A DNA stretch of 64,000 nucleotides from positions 10,240,751-10,304,750 of the forward strand of contig OZ037773.1 in NCBI GenBank assembly GCA_964035545.1, given 5' to 3'. The notes beneath the pieces are model-generated. The model saw only the letters and a program-made list of their open reading frames with translations. It was not told the origin of the DNA and did not search any database. Positions within the stretch are counted from its first letter, which is position 1, and each line of letters opens with the position of its first letter. The position numbers and the translations under genes were made by a program. This stretch comes from Bugula neritina (taxonomy: Eukaryota; Bryozoa; Gymnolaemata; Cheilostomatida; Bugulidae). Below, one piece after another: positions 12,709 to 30,133 of the stretch.

Positions 12709-13262
12709 ACTTGTGAGCTGCAACAGTGAGACTAAGTCAAACTCAAAGTGATAAGTCCAACTCCAAACCAAAGATTACGGAAGATCAAAATGAATTTAAG
12801 TTTCCAATATCAATAGGACAACACCTCTATCATTTATGCTAGGATTAAAATATCAAAAATAATTTCAGCATAAACGTCAAATTTATGCTGTAAGCAAAGC
12901 TAACGCATATGTGAAGAACTTTTAATAATAAAATAAAAAATTAAAATATAGTATTTCTCGAGATTCACGCTCACATCGAGTCGTCTAACTGGGAGTTTCT
13001 GAAACTGCCTGGCCCAAACACGCGTACCGAAACATGTGACGCTTCGTTAGTAAAAAGACAACGCGACAGAACTTACTTTATTGATTAGCGCATTGTATGT
13101 TGTCTATGGAAATATGGGTCAAGGTGAAAGCCAATCAAGTCTATCCTATAAGTTATTTGCGGCGCGGCCTTTGGCGCGTGCTATTAAAAATCCAATAGAT
13201 AATCTTCGCCACCTGCTAATGTTTTGATGGTCGGCATACTCATTTGCTTTTAGGGAATCGCC
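12709..13262. promoter_or_regulatory. Divergent MAX/DHFR promoter with an E2F-type site
   Basis: The start codons of MAX (minus) and DHFR (plus) are separated by 554 bp. An E2F-like TTTGGCGCG lies at 13170-13178, about 90 bp before the DHFR ATG, and a CCAAT box at 13192-13196. This is a relatively GC-rich patch in AT-rich DNA. E2F control of DHFR at the G1/S boundary is well known in mammals. That the site also serves MAX is inference. CATGTG at about 13034 is a possible E-box. Confidence 0.6.
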
Positions 13263-18568
<5,306 letters not shown>

Positions 18569-19261
18569 AATGGTTAGTCTGTATATTGTATGATTCTGAG
18601 TTATCCTCCCTCTCCTGTATCCTGTGATGTACCTGTATGTATGTTCTAGGGGGGAGGGGTCTATATATGTATATATTCTGAGCTATATCTCTACTGGTGT
18701 CATATAACCTTCAAATAATAGAACTTTTCAATAACGTAGAAAAAAGGGTCATTTTGTATTTTCTGTAGCTTCAAAGAACAAACTTTGTCTGGTTTTCCAT
18801 TTATAATAGTATTTTTAAAAGTTGAAGGCAGATAAATATTTTGGTTTATATATATAAGGTAGAAAGCAAGGCATTTCAGTACAAAATAGAGCCTCAAAGT
18901 TAATATTTAGCAGATCAAAATAATAAACACTCTTTGGAAAAGTTTGATTGAATCTAATTTGATATGAAAATATATTACAAAGTGTTACTGCATGACGATT
19001 GGTCAGTTTTAACTAATAGAAATAGTTTTCTCATCTCCCTGCAAATGAGATTGTACTAAAGCAAAAATATGTACATTAAAAGTACTTGAAATAATATAAT
19101 TTAGCATTTGCCAATAATATCATCTGATGGTTAATACGATAATTATCTGGTTATGCAGTTTGCTGGTAGTTCCAGTTGTTCTCAGTCATGTTGGTTATTG
19201 TAGCATGCGTTTAATTGGTCAGTTTTCTGTCTTCTACTCTCTGATTAGTCGAAGGTGGTGA
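18569..19261. other. Convergent DHFR / TPR-gene 3' interval
   Basis: No additional gene was seen. It should hold the two 3' UTRs. Confidence 0.5.
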
Positions 19262-22200
19262 CTACCTTTCTATCTGAGACCTCATTCTGTTGACTCTCTC
19301 TAAATCCTCATCAAAGTTGAGCATCTTGTTGGCCACCTGCGCTTCTCGGTACATGTTGAATGACCTTGTTATGGCCTTGAGGGCGTTTTCTCTCCGAGCT
19401 AAAAGACAGAGTTTATGTTGTGTTCAGGTTTTACACAAAGTGTGTAATAATTTGTTCTGATTAAATTTTGAAAGTCTTAAAGACATTAGAAAAATTAAGA
19501 CTGGTTCCGTCAAGCAAGAAAGTAGAAACATCCCCAGTTGGCAGAAGACATTGAAACCACTAGTAAAAGTGTTGTGTAATAAACTACTCGGTGTGATGTC
19601 ATAGATACTTACATAGTTTAATGCAACATTCGGCAATATTCTCGTAGATGTTGGCTTTGTCTTTGGCTCTTTCCGCCTTGGAGAGCAGCTCTGACCAATG
19701 AGAGAGCGCCTCGTCGTAAACACCTCGTCTCATTTGACTGTGAGCCATGATTAGGTGGACCGTAGTGTACCTGTAGAGACATGTCATATTACTTGCATAC
19801 ACTAGCACCTGCTATGTCGTGTCACTACGTTATCTGGTAGGCCTATGTACTCAGTATTTTATTTCAATTTAACCATAATTTAGAGATCAATTCTTGTTTC
19901 AAAATCCTCAAATCTTGGGTGGTTTTTGTTGACCTAAACTATGCACAGATTTTACTTTAACATAAATTGATATCAAAATTTAATTTGTAATCCAAATTTA
20001 TAAAAAAATTGCAAAATGATTATTGAAATTAATATTCAAGATATATTTTACTTTGGCATAATTTAATCCAAAAATTTAATTAATTCCATCAACTTATAAA
20101 TTAATGTAAAATGAATAAAATTAATTTCCTTTTACCTTTCATTCGGGATCACGCCATCTTCGAGAAGCTCCATGCACACTTCGGTGAAGTCTGCAGGAAA
20201 AGGTTCTCCAATGAACGTGATATCTGACCTGTTCTCTAGATACTTGTATATAGCCTTGCAGCACTGTGGGTATCGTCTGTTCTGGAAGTTTGTTAGGGCC
20301 ACCACAAACTCGTCATCATCTGACATCAATTCTGCAATATGATTGGTTATCTTTTGTTAGAATGAGAATGATTGGTTAGTCAGGTCTTGTAAAACTATGC
20401 ATTATTGGTTAGGTAGTTATATTTTGTTAGATTAATATTGATTAGTTGCTAGTTTTGTTGGGTGGATCGTTGGATTAATAATACATTTCTCTGTAACAGT
20501 TGCGCTAATTGATGTTTCCTCAACCTGGTCACTATCACAACTCACCCATAGACTGAAGACCTTTCTTCAAGTTCCCTGTAGTCGTATCTGCCCCAAACAC
20601 TTGCTGAGCCAGAGTGGATACGAATGGTACCACCACCTGGAGGACTTTGATGTAGGCAGCTGGGAGAGAAATAACAACCTCAAAATTAATTCAAAGAGTT
20701 TTTGTTAAATATAGCTCTCTGAAAAAGATTATATGGACCCTTTTAATACGTAGAGTACTTCACTTTTCGCCATAGCTTCGTAACCTCAAAACTAACAAGT
20801 TTACTTCTCACTCTCTTTTACAAAAAAATTCGTAAACTTTAAAAATCTCCACTCCTTTAATCACCAAACATTATGGAACTCAGTTCAGAGGAAACCACTT
20901 TTAGGCTGCAACTAAACTGCTGAGCAAGACTGAGAGTGCAGTGTATGTCCACTTCAACTACTCACCTTCATAGTCTTTGCTGCTAATGGTGAACGCTGCC
21001 TCGTGTGGCGTAGACATCTGGCAGGTGGCGCTCCTATTGGACAGAGTAATTGCAGACGTCAGGCTGTGGAGTAATATCAAACACCTCGCTGACTCTGGTG
21101 TCAGCAAGTTCTTCTGCTTTCCATCGTAGGCCGGCACTGCAAGTCGGTAGTATGTAAATGTGTAGAATTTATCAATCATTTTGGTGGATATTATAAAATA
21201 GGAGGGAAAATTCGATTAGGTTGTTCTGATTTGTCTCATTCAATGTGTTAGCTTTGCTTTGAGCTACTAATATTTTTCTCTATAGAAATTATCAACCATT
21301 TATTATGGAAAGAAGTAAAGATCTGACTAGACTGATGCACATTTGTATTCTCCTGCTCTAATATTTCTGTGTTACAGCAACTGAAGTCATTCTGTTATTT
21401 TCAATCTACTCACCGATATAAACAAATCTTTCTATTGGCTCTGGAGTAGGCATATTTGGTGGTGTTTTGGGTCTCGGTTTGGGTTTTGGCTTCTTCTGCC
21501 TTTTCCACGTGTTGCCTGGTCCACTAGAAGCTGTGCTCGAGCTGACATCACTTTTAGCTCCTCCTTGGTTGGTACTCCGGCCCACTGATGGGCCTCGAGG
21601 GACGTGGTAGTAGACAGACTTCCTACAAGCACCGATCATCAGGCTATGCTTTCACAGCAAATTTTTAATGGTAATCTTGTGTTAAAAGTCTAATACTCCG
21701 ATCTGATTAGGTCGCATTTATTTTTTTTCAGCATCTTTGACTACTTTTTAAACTAACCAGTTTTTAGTGTTCAAAAAATTAACACGTTTTATCGATATAT
21801 AAATCTCATTTAATTAGAACTTGTCCAGTTGTACACTCACCTATATTTATTCTTTAGTTGTTAGAAATTGTCTTCTCATACTTATCTATATTCATTCTTT
21901 ATTAGTAAGGAGTTGTGTTCTCCTACTCACCTATATTCATTGTGTAGTAGAGTTTTCTTCTCCTTCAACTTTCGCATTGCGTCATTGTATTCTAAAGGAG
22001 GTGAAGCAGCTTCTGTGGACGGCTCCTCTAGCACTGTCCATGTGTCCTTTTTGCGTTGTACAAGGGGGATATCTGGCAGTCTCACAGGTTCTGTAAATAG
22101 AGTAAATATGTGACATCTTGTAGGTCTCTCTGAGCTACCTTGGCAGGTGCGCAGTGTCTGGAGAGGTATACAGTGTGCCGGGTTTAAGATTTGAGCACCA

Positions 22201-25200
22201 GCTTTGTGGTTCATTGACTGAAGTTATCATTACTGCGCACCCATACGTTGATTCTGGTGTCCATGTATTTATAATATTTAGACAGTGTGAGGATACCAAC
22301 CTGGAGATGGTGTTTCACTCGTAGGAGTGTCTAGTCTGGTGGAAATCGTAGAGACAATCCCTCTACTTTGTCTCAGCTCTGTTGTGATGGTCGTAGATGA
22401 ATAAGAAATGGTTGCACCAGTGGGCATCATCTCCTCTAGCTTGTTTATTGTGCCTGTAAATGTTGATGTGTTGTTAGCAGTTATTACCCACACTTTTTAT
22501 TTTATACCTAACTGCTTTACTTGAACTAAACTTTAATTCAGGTAATTTAAACTCTCACCAACTTCAATCCTTTTACTTTAAATAATGACTTACAAAATTC
22601 AACATCAACTTTTAGATCATAGTTAATTTTTCTAAATACACCCAGTGCCTGCCTATCTTTTTCTCTGTTTATAATCTCCCCCATCTTTACATCTTCTCTC
22701 CCCCCCCACTTTACACCCTCTCTCCCCCATTTTTTACACTCTTTCCCCACTTTTTACACTTTTCTTCACTTGCTTGTTCTTTTTTGCCAATCCCCCACCC
22801 CTAAATATTTTACAGCTTCTCCCCTTTGTTTACACTCTTTACCCCATTCTTTACAAGAACTGACCTTCTGAGGTGAAGGACTTGTACATTTCACTGAAGA
22901 GAGTCATAAATTCACCGACCAAGCTCATGACATTCGACTGAATCTCGTCTTCATTGCCGTTCCTTAGTGCGAACCGACTGAGAGGGTCTGTGGACAACAC
23001 GAGACTCTGGTATCTGGAGAAGAGACTTCTCTTGTACAGCTTCTCTGTCTGCTCTCTCTGCAGGACTGCCGAGCGTACATGACCTAGCTCTTTGTACAGC
23101 TTCAAGTCTCCTGTGTTGGAAATTAGATTAGTTAACATTTTTAATATCAATGTTATTTGAAAATATCATATATGCTTTTAAATTCAAATTCAACAGTAAC
23201 TAGAACCATTTATTTACTTTCTCTATCAATTGATTTTAGTAGCATTGAAAGATGTAGTTTTGAGTATTTTTGTTTGTGTGATTATTATTGCATTCTTGAA
23301 TTCAAACGCTAAAAGCAAATGGAAGAGAGGTTCAAAGTCTAGGATTGTCACTCACCTGTAATGAAAGTCATACTACTCAGTAGGTTTAATACGGCAACTC
23401 GTACTGATTGTTTATCTCCCAGGGCCAGACTCAGCAGATCTTTAGGTGTCCGAATGCACTCTAAGGGAATAATGCTAAATTCTTTTTTCTCAATATCACC
23501 AATATAGTTAGCCAATGAGAATCCTGAAGGCTTTGCGTTGTTAGCGAACCATGCTATGGATCTGATATTCAGAGAGAGGAGACTGGTTTCACCTAAGTTG
23601 AGAATCTTCATGCCGAGAAGAGTGAGTATGTTTCTGAAATAAGCTCGGACACCTGCTGAGTCGGTCTCTATGAGCACAAATACCGATATGGGATCAAAAG
23701 GAGACAAGTCTTTACTGCTCAGCTTATGGTTACCAACCACTGCAAACTTACACGGTGGGGATCCCTGCAGTTCTATGCATTCAGCTACGAGACCCGCTAT
23801 CAACGCTTTAACTCTTTCTGTAACTTCTCCGAACATCAAACTGGTGGTTGCCATGATATTCTCTTCCGCAGCTATATGACGTCTGCTAGGAGCTTTCTGT
23901 TTGAGCAATGTGTTGGCAGAGGGAAACTCTCGGAAACAATCCTTGATGCACTTGAAGTCGGCTGAGCTGATGTCTCGGATCTCCTTGAGCTCTTTCAGAT
24001 GCTGTTCTCTCTTTTTCTCGTGAGCAAAGAGGTGGCATTGCGTCGACTTTAGTTTGAGGATTCTCCTCATGGCTGTTTCCTCGCAGTTTGTTAAGGCTTC
24101 CCTGATTTGTTGATACAAGTCAGGACGTCTTCCTTCACACCGTTTCTGTGACAGAGTTAAGGCGGAGTTAAAATTATCTGCTAGCCAGTTATACAATCAA
24201 ACGGTTTGCAGTGTTCGAATTACATATTTACTTCTTGATTGTGAAATTACTATTGGAAGGGTCTAGCTGAGTGTAACTAGTGCTTACCAGACAGACATTG
24301 TAGAGTCCAGAAGCTCTTAGTAGGTTGTGTACGTTCAGAGTTCCTGTCGCTGACCTTGTGTAGACTGCTGCCAGGGCACATAGGTGCTGTATCTCATCCT
24401 CTAAGGGCATCTCATTCGCCTCTACATTCTGGAAAAATGAAATAGCTCCTCTTAGAGATTATAGTTTGGCATATACTGTTTGCTATTTGTTTTTTAATAA
24501 TACTTCTGCAAAACCTGACATAAAACTAATTTCATCTGTGAGCATGGCTTAGGATTTCTTGCATTAGCATTCCAATTAAGACTTGAATTGAAAAAGGCAT
24601 ACTATTGGGTGTGACTACGACAGACTTGACCTGTGGTACCCTGGAATATGCTATACTCAAGTATTCATATCTTCGGGTTGTGACTATGACAGACTTAACC
24701 TGTGGCACCTTGGAATAAGCATTGTAGGCTTCACGGAACTCCTTCACACATTTCCTCTCGTCATCTCCGAATGTCTGTTCCAAGTCAATCTCCTCTTCTT
24801 GTGATTGGCTGTTAGGATTTCCTTTACTCCTGTGACTTATTGAGCCTACAAGATAGATAGATTGATAGATTTACTCAGCTAGCTGAGAAAACACTCAATT
24901 CTAACTTCATTAATGCTTCGTAATATTTTAATTTTAGCAACTTTTAAATGAAAAGTTGTGGTTTGATTGGGCTCTAGCTCTTAAGTGTGGATTTTTTTTA
25001 TATTCAAATTATTTTACCACCCAAAATATCCTCAGCTTGGGAAAAATTCACAAATGAAATGCAAAATTTAATATTGGATATGGTCAATATTTTTTTAGTT
25101 TTACTTTATATTTAATTTAGTCCATCAGATTTTAGTGTCGGAATATTGTGTTTGATTGCTTCAAACTCTGTATTTGGTGACTTACTGGTTTTGGTTTTGA

Positions 25201-27087
25201 CATAATTAGATGTTAAACTTGTAAAAAGATATCGGATTATATTATACTAATAAGATTTTTGTCAAATATTGGATCAGATATTATGCCTGAATAGAGATGA
25301 ATCTACAATAAAAAAAAAATTGTTTCAATTGTTGCATGTTGTTGACATAGCTAATTGACTTGCCAGAACTGTTCAATAACGAGCATGTGGATGAGTTCCA
25401 CTCTATGGGATGATTATCACACAGATAATAATTCTCTCTATGTAAACATCACCTGCCAATAATTCACATGTATTTTTATTTGAATCGATTTCCATTGATG
25501 TGCGTCTTTTGTGATTGTTCATTTAAGGTTTATTCCCATATTGATTGATCTGTGTTGTGAACTGTGTTTGCTTTGCCCCAAAAGCACACGATGTCATGAA
25601 ATTAGGAGTTGTATCAATTGATCTTACGCTGGTTTTGTTTATCCCATGTTCTGTGATGGATTTTAAATACAAATATTATTCAAGGTTTGAGTTCGTGGAG
25701 TAAATTTTCGTATGATAGTTTATTCTCTAAATATATTGAGTTTTTTTGATTGATTCTCTACCTAGACCATAAGTATCAGACATCAATCATGGTTATTAAA
25801 TTGTATATTAGATTGTGTAGCTTGGAATTTTGGGTTTGTAGAGGGTGATAGTGTTGATAAATTTCACTAAGATTTAGAGTCAAACAGATAGACACTACTA
25901 CTATTACCACTATTCACTGGACCCTGCATTTATTTTCTTTGGCAGAATTACTTGGTTAACTATAAGAACATTTTAAGAATGTATACAAACACAAACATAT
26001 ACATGTATGCTGCCAGAGTTTTAGTCCGCTGCTAACCTTTGCCCTTGATGACTCGTCGTGGGGTTCGGTTACTGGTAGCAGCCGGGGCTCCTCTTGGAGT
26101 TGTCTGCTGCATGGGTTTGACGTGGAGCTTTGGTTTAGTGTGTACTGGGGCAGGTATCCTTCTGGGTGTCTGGAATGTTACATAACATTTAATGGTAAAA
26201 GCTAGAATGTGTATATTGACTCACTCAAAGGTATTTAGGCTATTAAAACACTTGTGCTAATTGTCTTTATTATAATTTTACCTGTTCTACTGCCCTCATA
26301 CTTCACCCCCTCCCTACCCACTCTCTATCCACTCCTTACCCGTTCCCTATTCACTCCCCATGATTGGTTTGTCTATATTCTCCTACCTATCAGTCTGATA
26401 GTAAAGCTCATTTACCTCCTGATCTTCTGATTCGTCCGTTGTTTGATATCTTTGTTCTGATTCGTCTGTTGTTTGATACCTTTGTTCTGATTCGTCTGTC
26501 TCGGCAAATTGTCTCAACTCTTCCTCCTCGGAGCCAGCTGATCCTCCATACGCCTCATCCTACAGTTCAGAAAAACTTCTGCATTGCGTAATCAATTCAG
26601 TAACCCTTTGTATTTATTGGAGTTATCCCCCATCTTTATAAGGTTGTCAAAGGTAACTATTTAGGTCACTGTCCAATGGCACAATTATGTATATTTATAA
26701 ACCACCCAGTGTTAGCTCCTACACACAGAGCATATAGCACATGTCTATTGAATCACCTAACAACCCTCAAAGCTATAGCATTGGAACTTATTATCTAGTT
26801 ACTTCAGAATAGTCAGCTGAACTTTCGTTGACCAGAAGATATTGATTAGAGCAAACCTCTACGCATATTCTGCTAAAAGTACATCAGTTTGAACTATTAT
26901 TAAACGTCAGACTAACCTCGCTCTCAGGTGGAGACGGTTCTCTAACCACCCGTCTTGGAGTCACTTTAGCTGGAGATCTTTTCACTGTTGGTTGTTGGTT
27001 TGCTCTGGGATTCCTTCGTTGTACTGGAAGGTTCTTAGGTTTCCCTAGACTTCCTCTTCCATCTTTATTCTGCACATAGGATTTCAT
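19262..27087 (-). CDS. TPR protein with a DUF294-like nucleotidyltransferase fold (15 exons)
   Basis: Exons, in coding order: 27087-26917, 26559-26416, 26169-26037, 24845-24709 (or 24700), 24428-24288, 24145-23356, 23110-22865, 22453-22301, 22090-21931, 21622-21414, 21136-20966, 20659-20546, 20331-20136, 19770-19613 and 19398-19262, in frame for about 1,020 aa. The N-terminus is basic and disordered, with a TDESEQRYQT decapeptide repeat. Exons 5-6 hold a helical/TPR region (SATGTLNVHNLLRASGLYNV) and then a segment resembling the GlnD/DUF294-type nucleotidyltransferase of invertebrate TPR proteins (PPCKFAVVG, LSPFDPISVFVLI, YFRNILTLLGMKILNLGETS). The usual GS motif and the acidic pair are not preserved, so it is probably inactive. 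A Lys/Pro-rich linker and C-terminal TPR-like helices (YDEALSHWSELLSKAERAKD) follow. The start codon is uncertain. Confidence 0.7.
24605..24722 (-). repeat. Tandem duplication of the exon 4 end and donor
   Basis: On the minus strand, TATTCCAAGGTGCCACAGGT is followed about 68 bp later by TATTCCAGGGTACCACAGGT. At least three in-phase GT donors (AAG/GTGCCA, CAG/GTTAAG and the second-copy CAG/GTCAAG) are available, and I cannot choose between them. Confidence 0.7.
26427..26516 (-). repeat. 30-bp coding repeat in exon 2 of the TPR/DUF294 gene
   Basis: Two full copies and a partial third of a 30-bp unit encode the decapeptide TDESEQRYQT. It is an acidic, probably disordered segment. Confidence 0.8.
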
Positions 27088-28039
27088 TGTACTGAACAGA
27101 CTGTTACACACTCAACGGAAATGTTCTCTATCTAATCAGCACGGAGTTGTGTCCCCATGTATAGTTAGTATAGTCCCCTGTATGTTAAAGCTAATTTCCC
27201 ATCCTTTGGATGCTTTGAACCTTCCTAATGTCAGTTAATGTGCTAATCACCTCAAAGCTGGGTAATAATACATGAAGTCAATGTAACTCAATGTGACTCA
27301 AGTTAAGAAACTATACTAGTTACTAGCACTACTGTATCAAACTTTTACATGTCTATCAGGCTTCTTAAGTGTCAAGTCACTCGTAGACGTATATGTCAAA
27401 TCAAATCATATTTACTGCGTTTACTGCATTTTCTTTAGAAAAGCTATAGATATAGATACTTCTACATTCACAATCATCGCCCATATAAAAACTGAAGTTA
27501 ATATAAAAAGTTGTGGGAAAATAAATAATATAAAATTATGGCCTGTTTTCTCATGAATGATTTTTTTTTTTATAAAACTGCAGCCACTACCAGCTCTACT
27601 TCTATGGTTGTAAACTTGACACCATAAGTGCTAGGCCTTAACTAAACACTTTACACTACATGTTGGTTTGGTTTCTGCTCAACTATTTATCAAGCTTGCA
27701 ATGGTTTACTTTAAATCAACTAACTATTCTCTCTGCATCTAGTTGGTAAGTTGTATGACACCTGTACCAACCTGTCAAATTTGTACCAACCTGTAAAACC
27801 TGTACACCTACATGCTGAAGTCACTATATTGAAGAGAGACTATTACTGATGTGTTTAGACATCGCTTTATTCATACTAAGGTGTTTAGACATCATTGTAT
27901 TCATATTTAATACTGACTTATCTAGACATCACTGCAAGTATCTCAACCACCCACCTTCTCTGCCATGCTGTTTTATTGAGCTAATCTTCTTGTATTTTTT
28001 CCAACTATATTGTCAATATAGTTCCGCAGAATAACCTGT

Positions 28040-28142
28040 TGCTGTTGGTACTTCTAGTGCTGCCTCCACTTCTAGTGCTGTCTCTACTTCTAGTGCTGTC
28101 TCTACTTCTAGTGCTGTCTCCACTTCTAGTGCTGCCTCTACT
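28040..28142 (-). repeat. 18-bp repeat, possible upstream exon
   Basis: Five or six copies of CTTCTAGTGCTGTCTCTA. On the minus strand the open frame reads STRSRD-type hexapeptides preceded by a non-repetitive stretch (KEKLFSILNGDYYYIL). It could be a 5' exon of the gene at 19262-27087, but no donor gives a phase compatible with the exon at 27087-26917. Confidence 0.35.
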
Positions 28143-28249
28143 TTCTCTGCTGTCCTCAAGTATATAATAGTAATCTCCATTCAGTATGCTGAAGAGCTTC
28201 TCCTTTGTTGTACAGTTGCTATGGTGATAGTCCTTGACCCTCAATTGTT

Positions 28250-29115
28250 CAATTATTGATAATTTGGTGATTCTTTGTGTCTGAGAGTTGTCAATTACTC
28301 AACTGTGTTCACACTCTCAAGTCTATGTATTGGACTCTTATATCTGTGTGTATTGAAGATATGGCTACATTGTATTGTTTCACGCCTCCTATATGTTGAT
28401 ATTTATAGCTGTTGGAAATAAAATAATATACATGTATAACATTTTTTTCTAACGAGGAAAAAATTTTTTGAGGGCAGACAAAACATTATTTGATGGATCA
28501 AAACTTTTGGGGCAAATATATGGATTTCTTTTCTCTCAAATTTATTTTCTCTACCCAAATTCATCTTTAGGTGAAATCACAAATTGGTAACAACCTACTG
28601 GAGTTTTTTGCAAACTGAAACTAAAGTTAATCAAAATCTCCTCGGACTGGTTTCACCAGTTGCTACTCAGTTATTGAAAGAGATGTTGTATCTGTGAATG
28701 ATGGTTATGTAGTTGGGATTTTTGTATTCTATTTGTTTTTGGAACGAAGCATCCGCCCCTCCCCCTGCCCTTGACCCTGTAATATATTTATAGAATGGGT
28801 TGTTTGAATTATGGAGAATTACAGAAATAAAATATGGAAGACAGTCAAAGTTTATTATGGCTTTATTTCATGACATCATACATTCTTGGCATATCAAATA
28901 ATTGCTAAAATTAGCAACCAAATAATTTTCAATAAAAATAGTAAATTTTTATCAAAACAGGTAGTGTTATAATGTTCTTCCTCCATGTGTTTGTTTTGCT
29001 GCATTATATTACAATAATTTTCATCAAACATTTTTACTCTTCAACTTGGAAATAAACTATAGGTATTTTCTGAGTTGTTTGCAGTGTTTAATATTCACAT
29101 TGATGCTTTCAGAGG
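28250..29115. other. Gene-free interval
   Basis: No supported coding exon was seen. An upstream exon for the small frame at 29116 could lie here but was not found. Confidence 0.4.
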
Positions 29116-29295
29116 ATGCCTGATGGTGTGGTGTACTCCACTCACTCCTGCAGCTCATATAACTGGGGGTTCGTTACCGGAGTACTCGCCACGCTGGGGG
29201 TCCTTTTTATATATCGGGAGACGGACAATAACTGGTACGTCATCAAGAGTAAATGCAGACATGCCTGGCAGCGTCTCGGGGCAGCATTCAACTAG
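29116..29295 (+). CDS. Small single-pass membrane protein, or last exon of a membrane protein
   Basis: A 59-codon frame from ATG to TAG lies in a locally GC-rich patch. Residues 18-33 (WGFVTGVLATLGVLFI) form one membrane helix. A polar, tryptophan-containing and basic tail follows (YRETDNNWYVIKSKCRHAWQ). Composition contrasts with the surrounding AT-rich DNA, which argues for real coding. A TTTCAG acceptor directly precedes the ATG (as AG/AGGATG), so it may instead be the terminal exon of a longer gene whose other exons I did not find. I do not recognise the family. Confidence 0.45.
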   Translation: MPDGVVYSTHSCSSYNWGFVTGVLATLGVLFIYRETDNNWYVIKSKCRHAWQRLGAAFN

Positions 29296-30133
29296 TGACT
29301 ATCAAGTTATCGATCTCCTAAGCCAAAGACTCCTCTGTTTAACATCTACTACATGCTTTTAATCTGCTAGTTTGTATTTTTATATCTCATAAGATTTTGA
29401 AATGTATACTTCTGCTGTGTAAGCTGCAAAAGCAGTATTATATGTCTATTGTTAGGAGTTGTCTCCCTTATTTTGGAAAAATATATAATATTATTTACAT
29501 TAATCTTCAGCTCATTGATGACTCAAATAAACGTTTTATAATGCAGTTAGTAGAAAGTCGTTTGTTAGAGTTGTTGGCTATGCTCATTAAACAGCTTGCA
29601 GTTAGAGATTTAACATCCATAGTCTTTCAAATTAGTGAATGTTCGGTTTCTTGTACGGAAATTCAGTGGAGAATATTTTAAATAGTTAAAGATGCCGGTC
29701 TCCTTGAAAGAAGTGGCTCTAGATCCATTTTGTATTGAATTGATAAATGAAGACTTCTAATCCAGTAAATATTATTAGTTAGCCTAAATGTAAACACTCT
29801 TGAGGAGTTATCATTGCAAAGATTAAAGTTTGCCTCTTCGTACAAGATCTTTACTTTTTACTTCAATTATTTGAAATCGTGATAAATTTTGTAAAAAAAA
29901 TATTTTGTTGAAAATTGATGAAGATTTAACTAAAAGTTGAAGTTGTGTTGAGTCTAAAAGCAATATTAGAGATTAAAGTTGCTTGGTGACGCTCTTAAAA
30001 ATGGTGACCGGAAATTGTCCATGGGTCGTTCACTAAATTTCTCAAAATGATTTTAGGGAAAGGAGATGTTAATGTTGTAGCCAGCCGAAAGCATAGTAGC
30101 TCCTTAGTTTGTTAGTATCTAAAACATAAAGTA
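29296..30133. other. Gene-free interval upstream of the 911-aa gene
   Basis: It presumably contains the promoter of the gene starting at 30134. No recognisable motif was seen. Confidence 0.4.
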
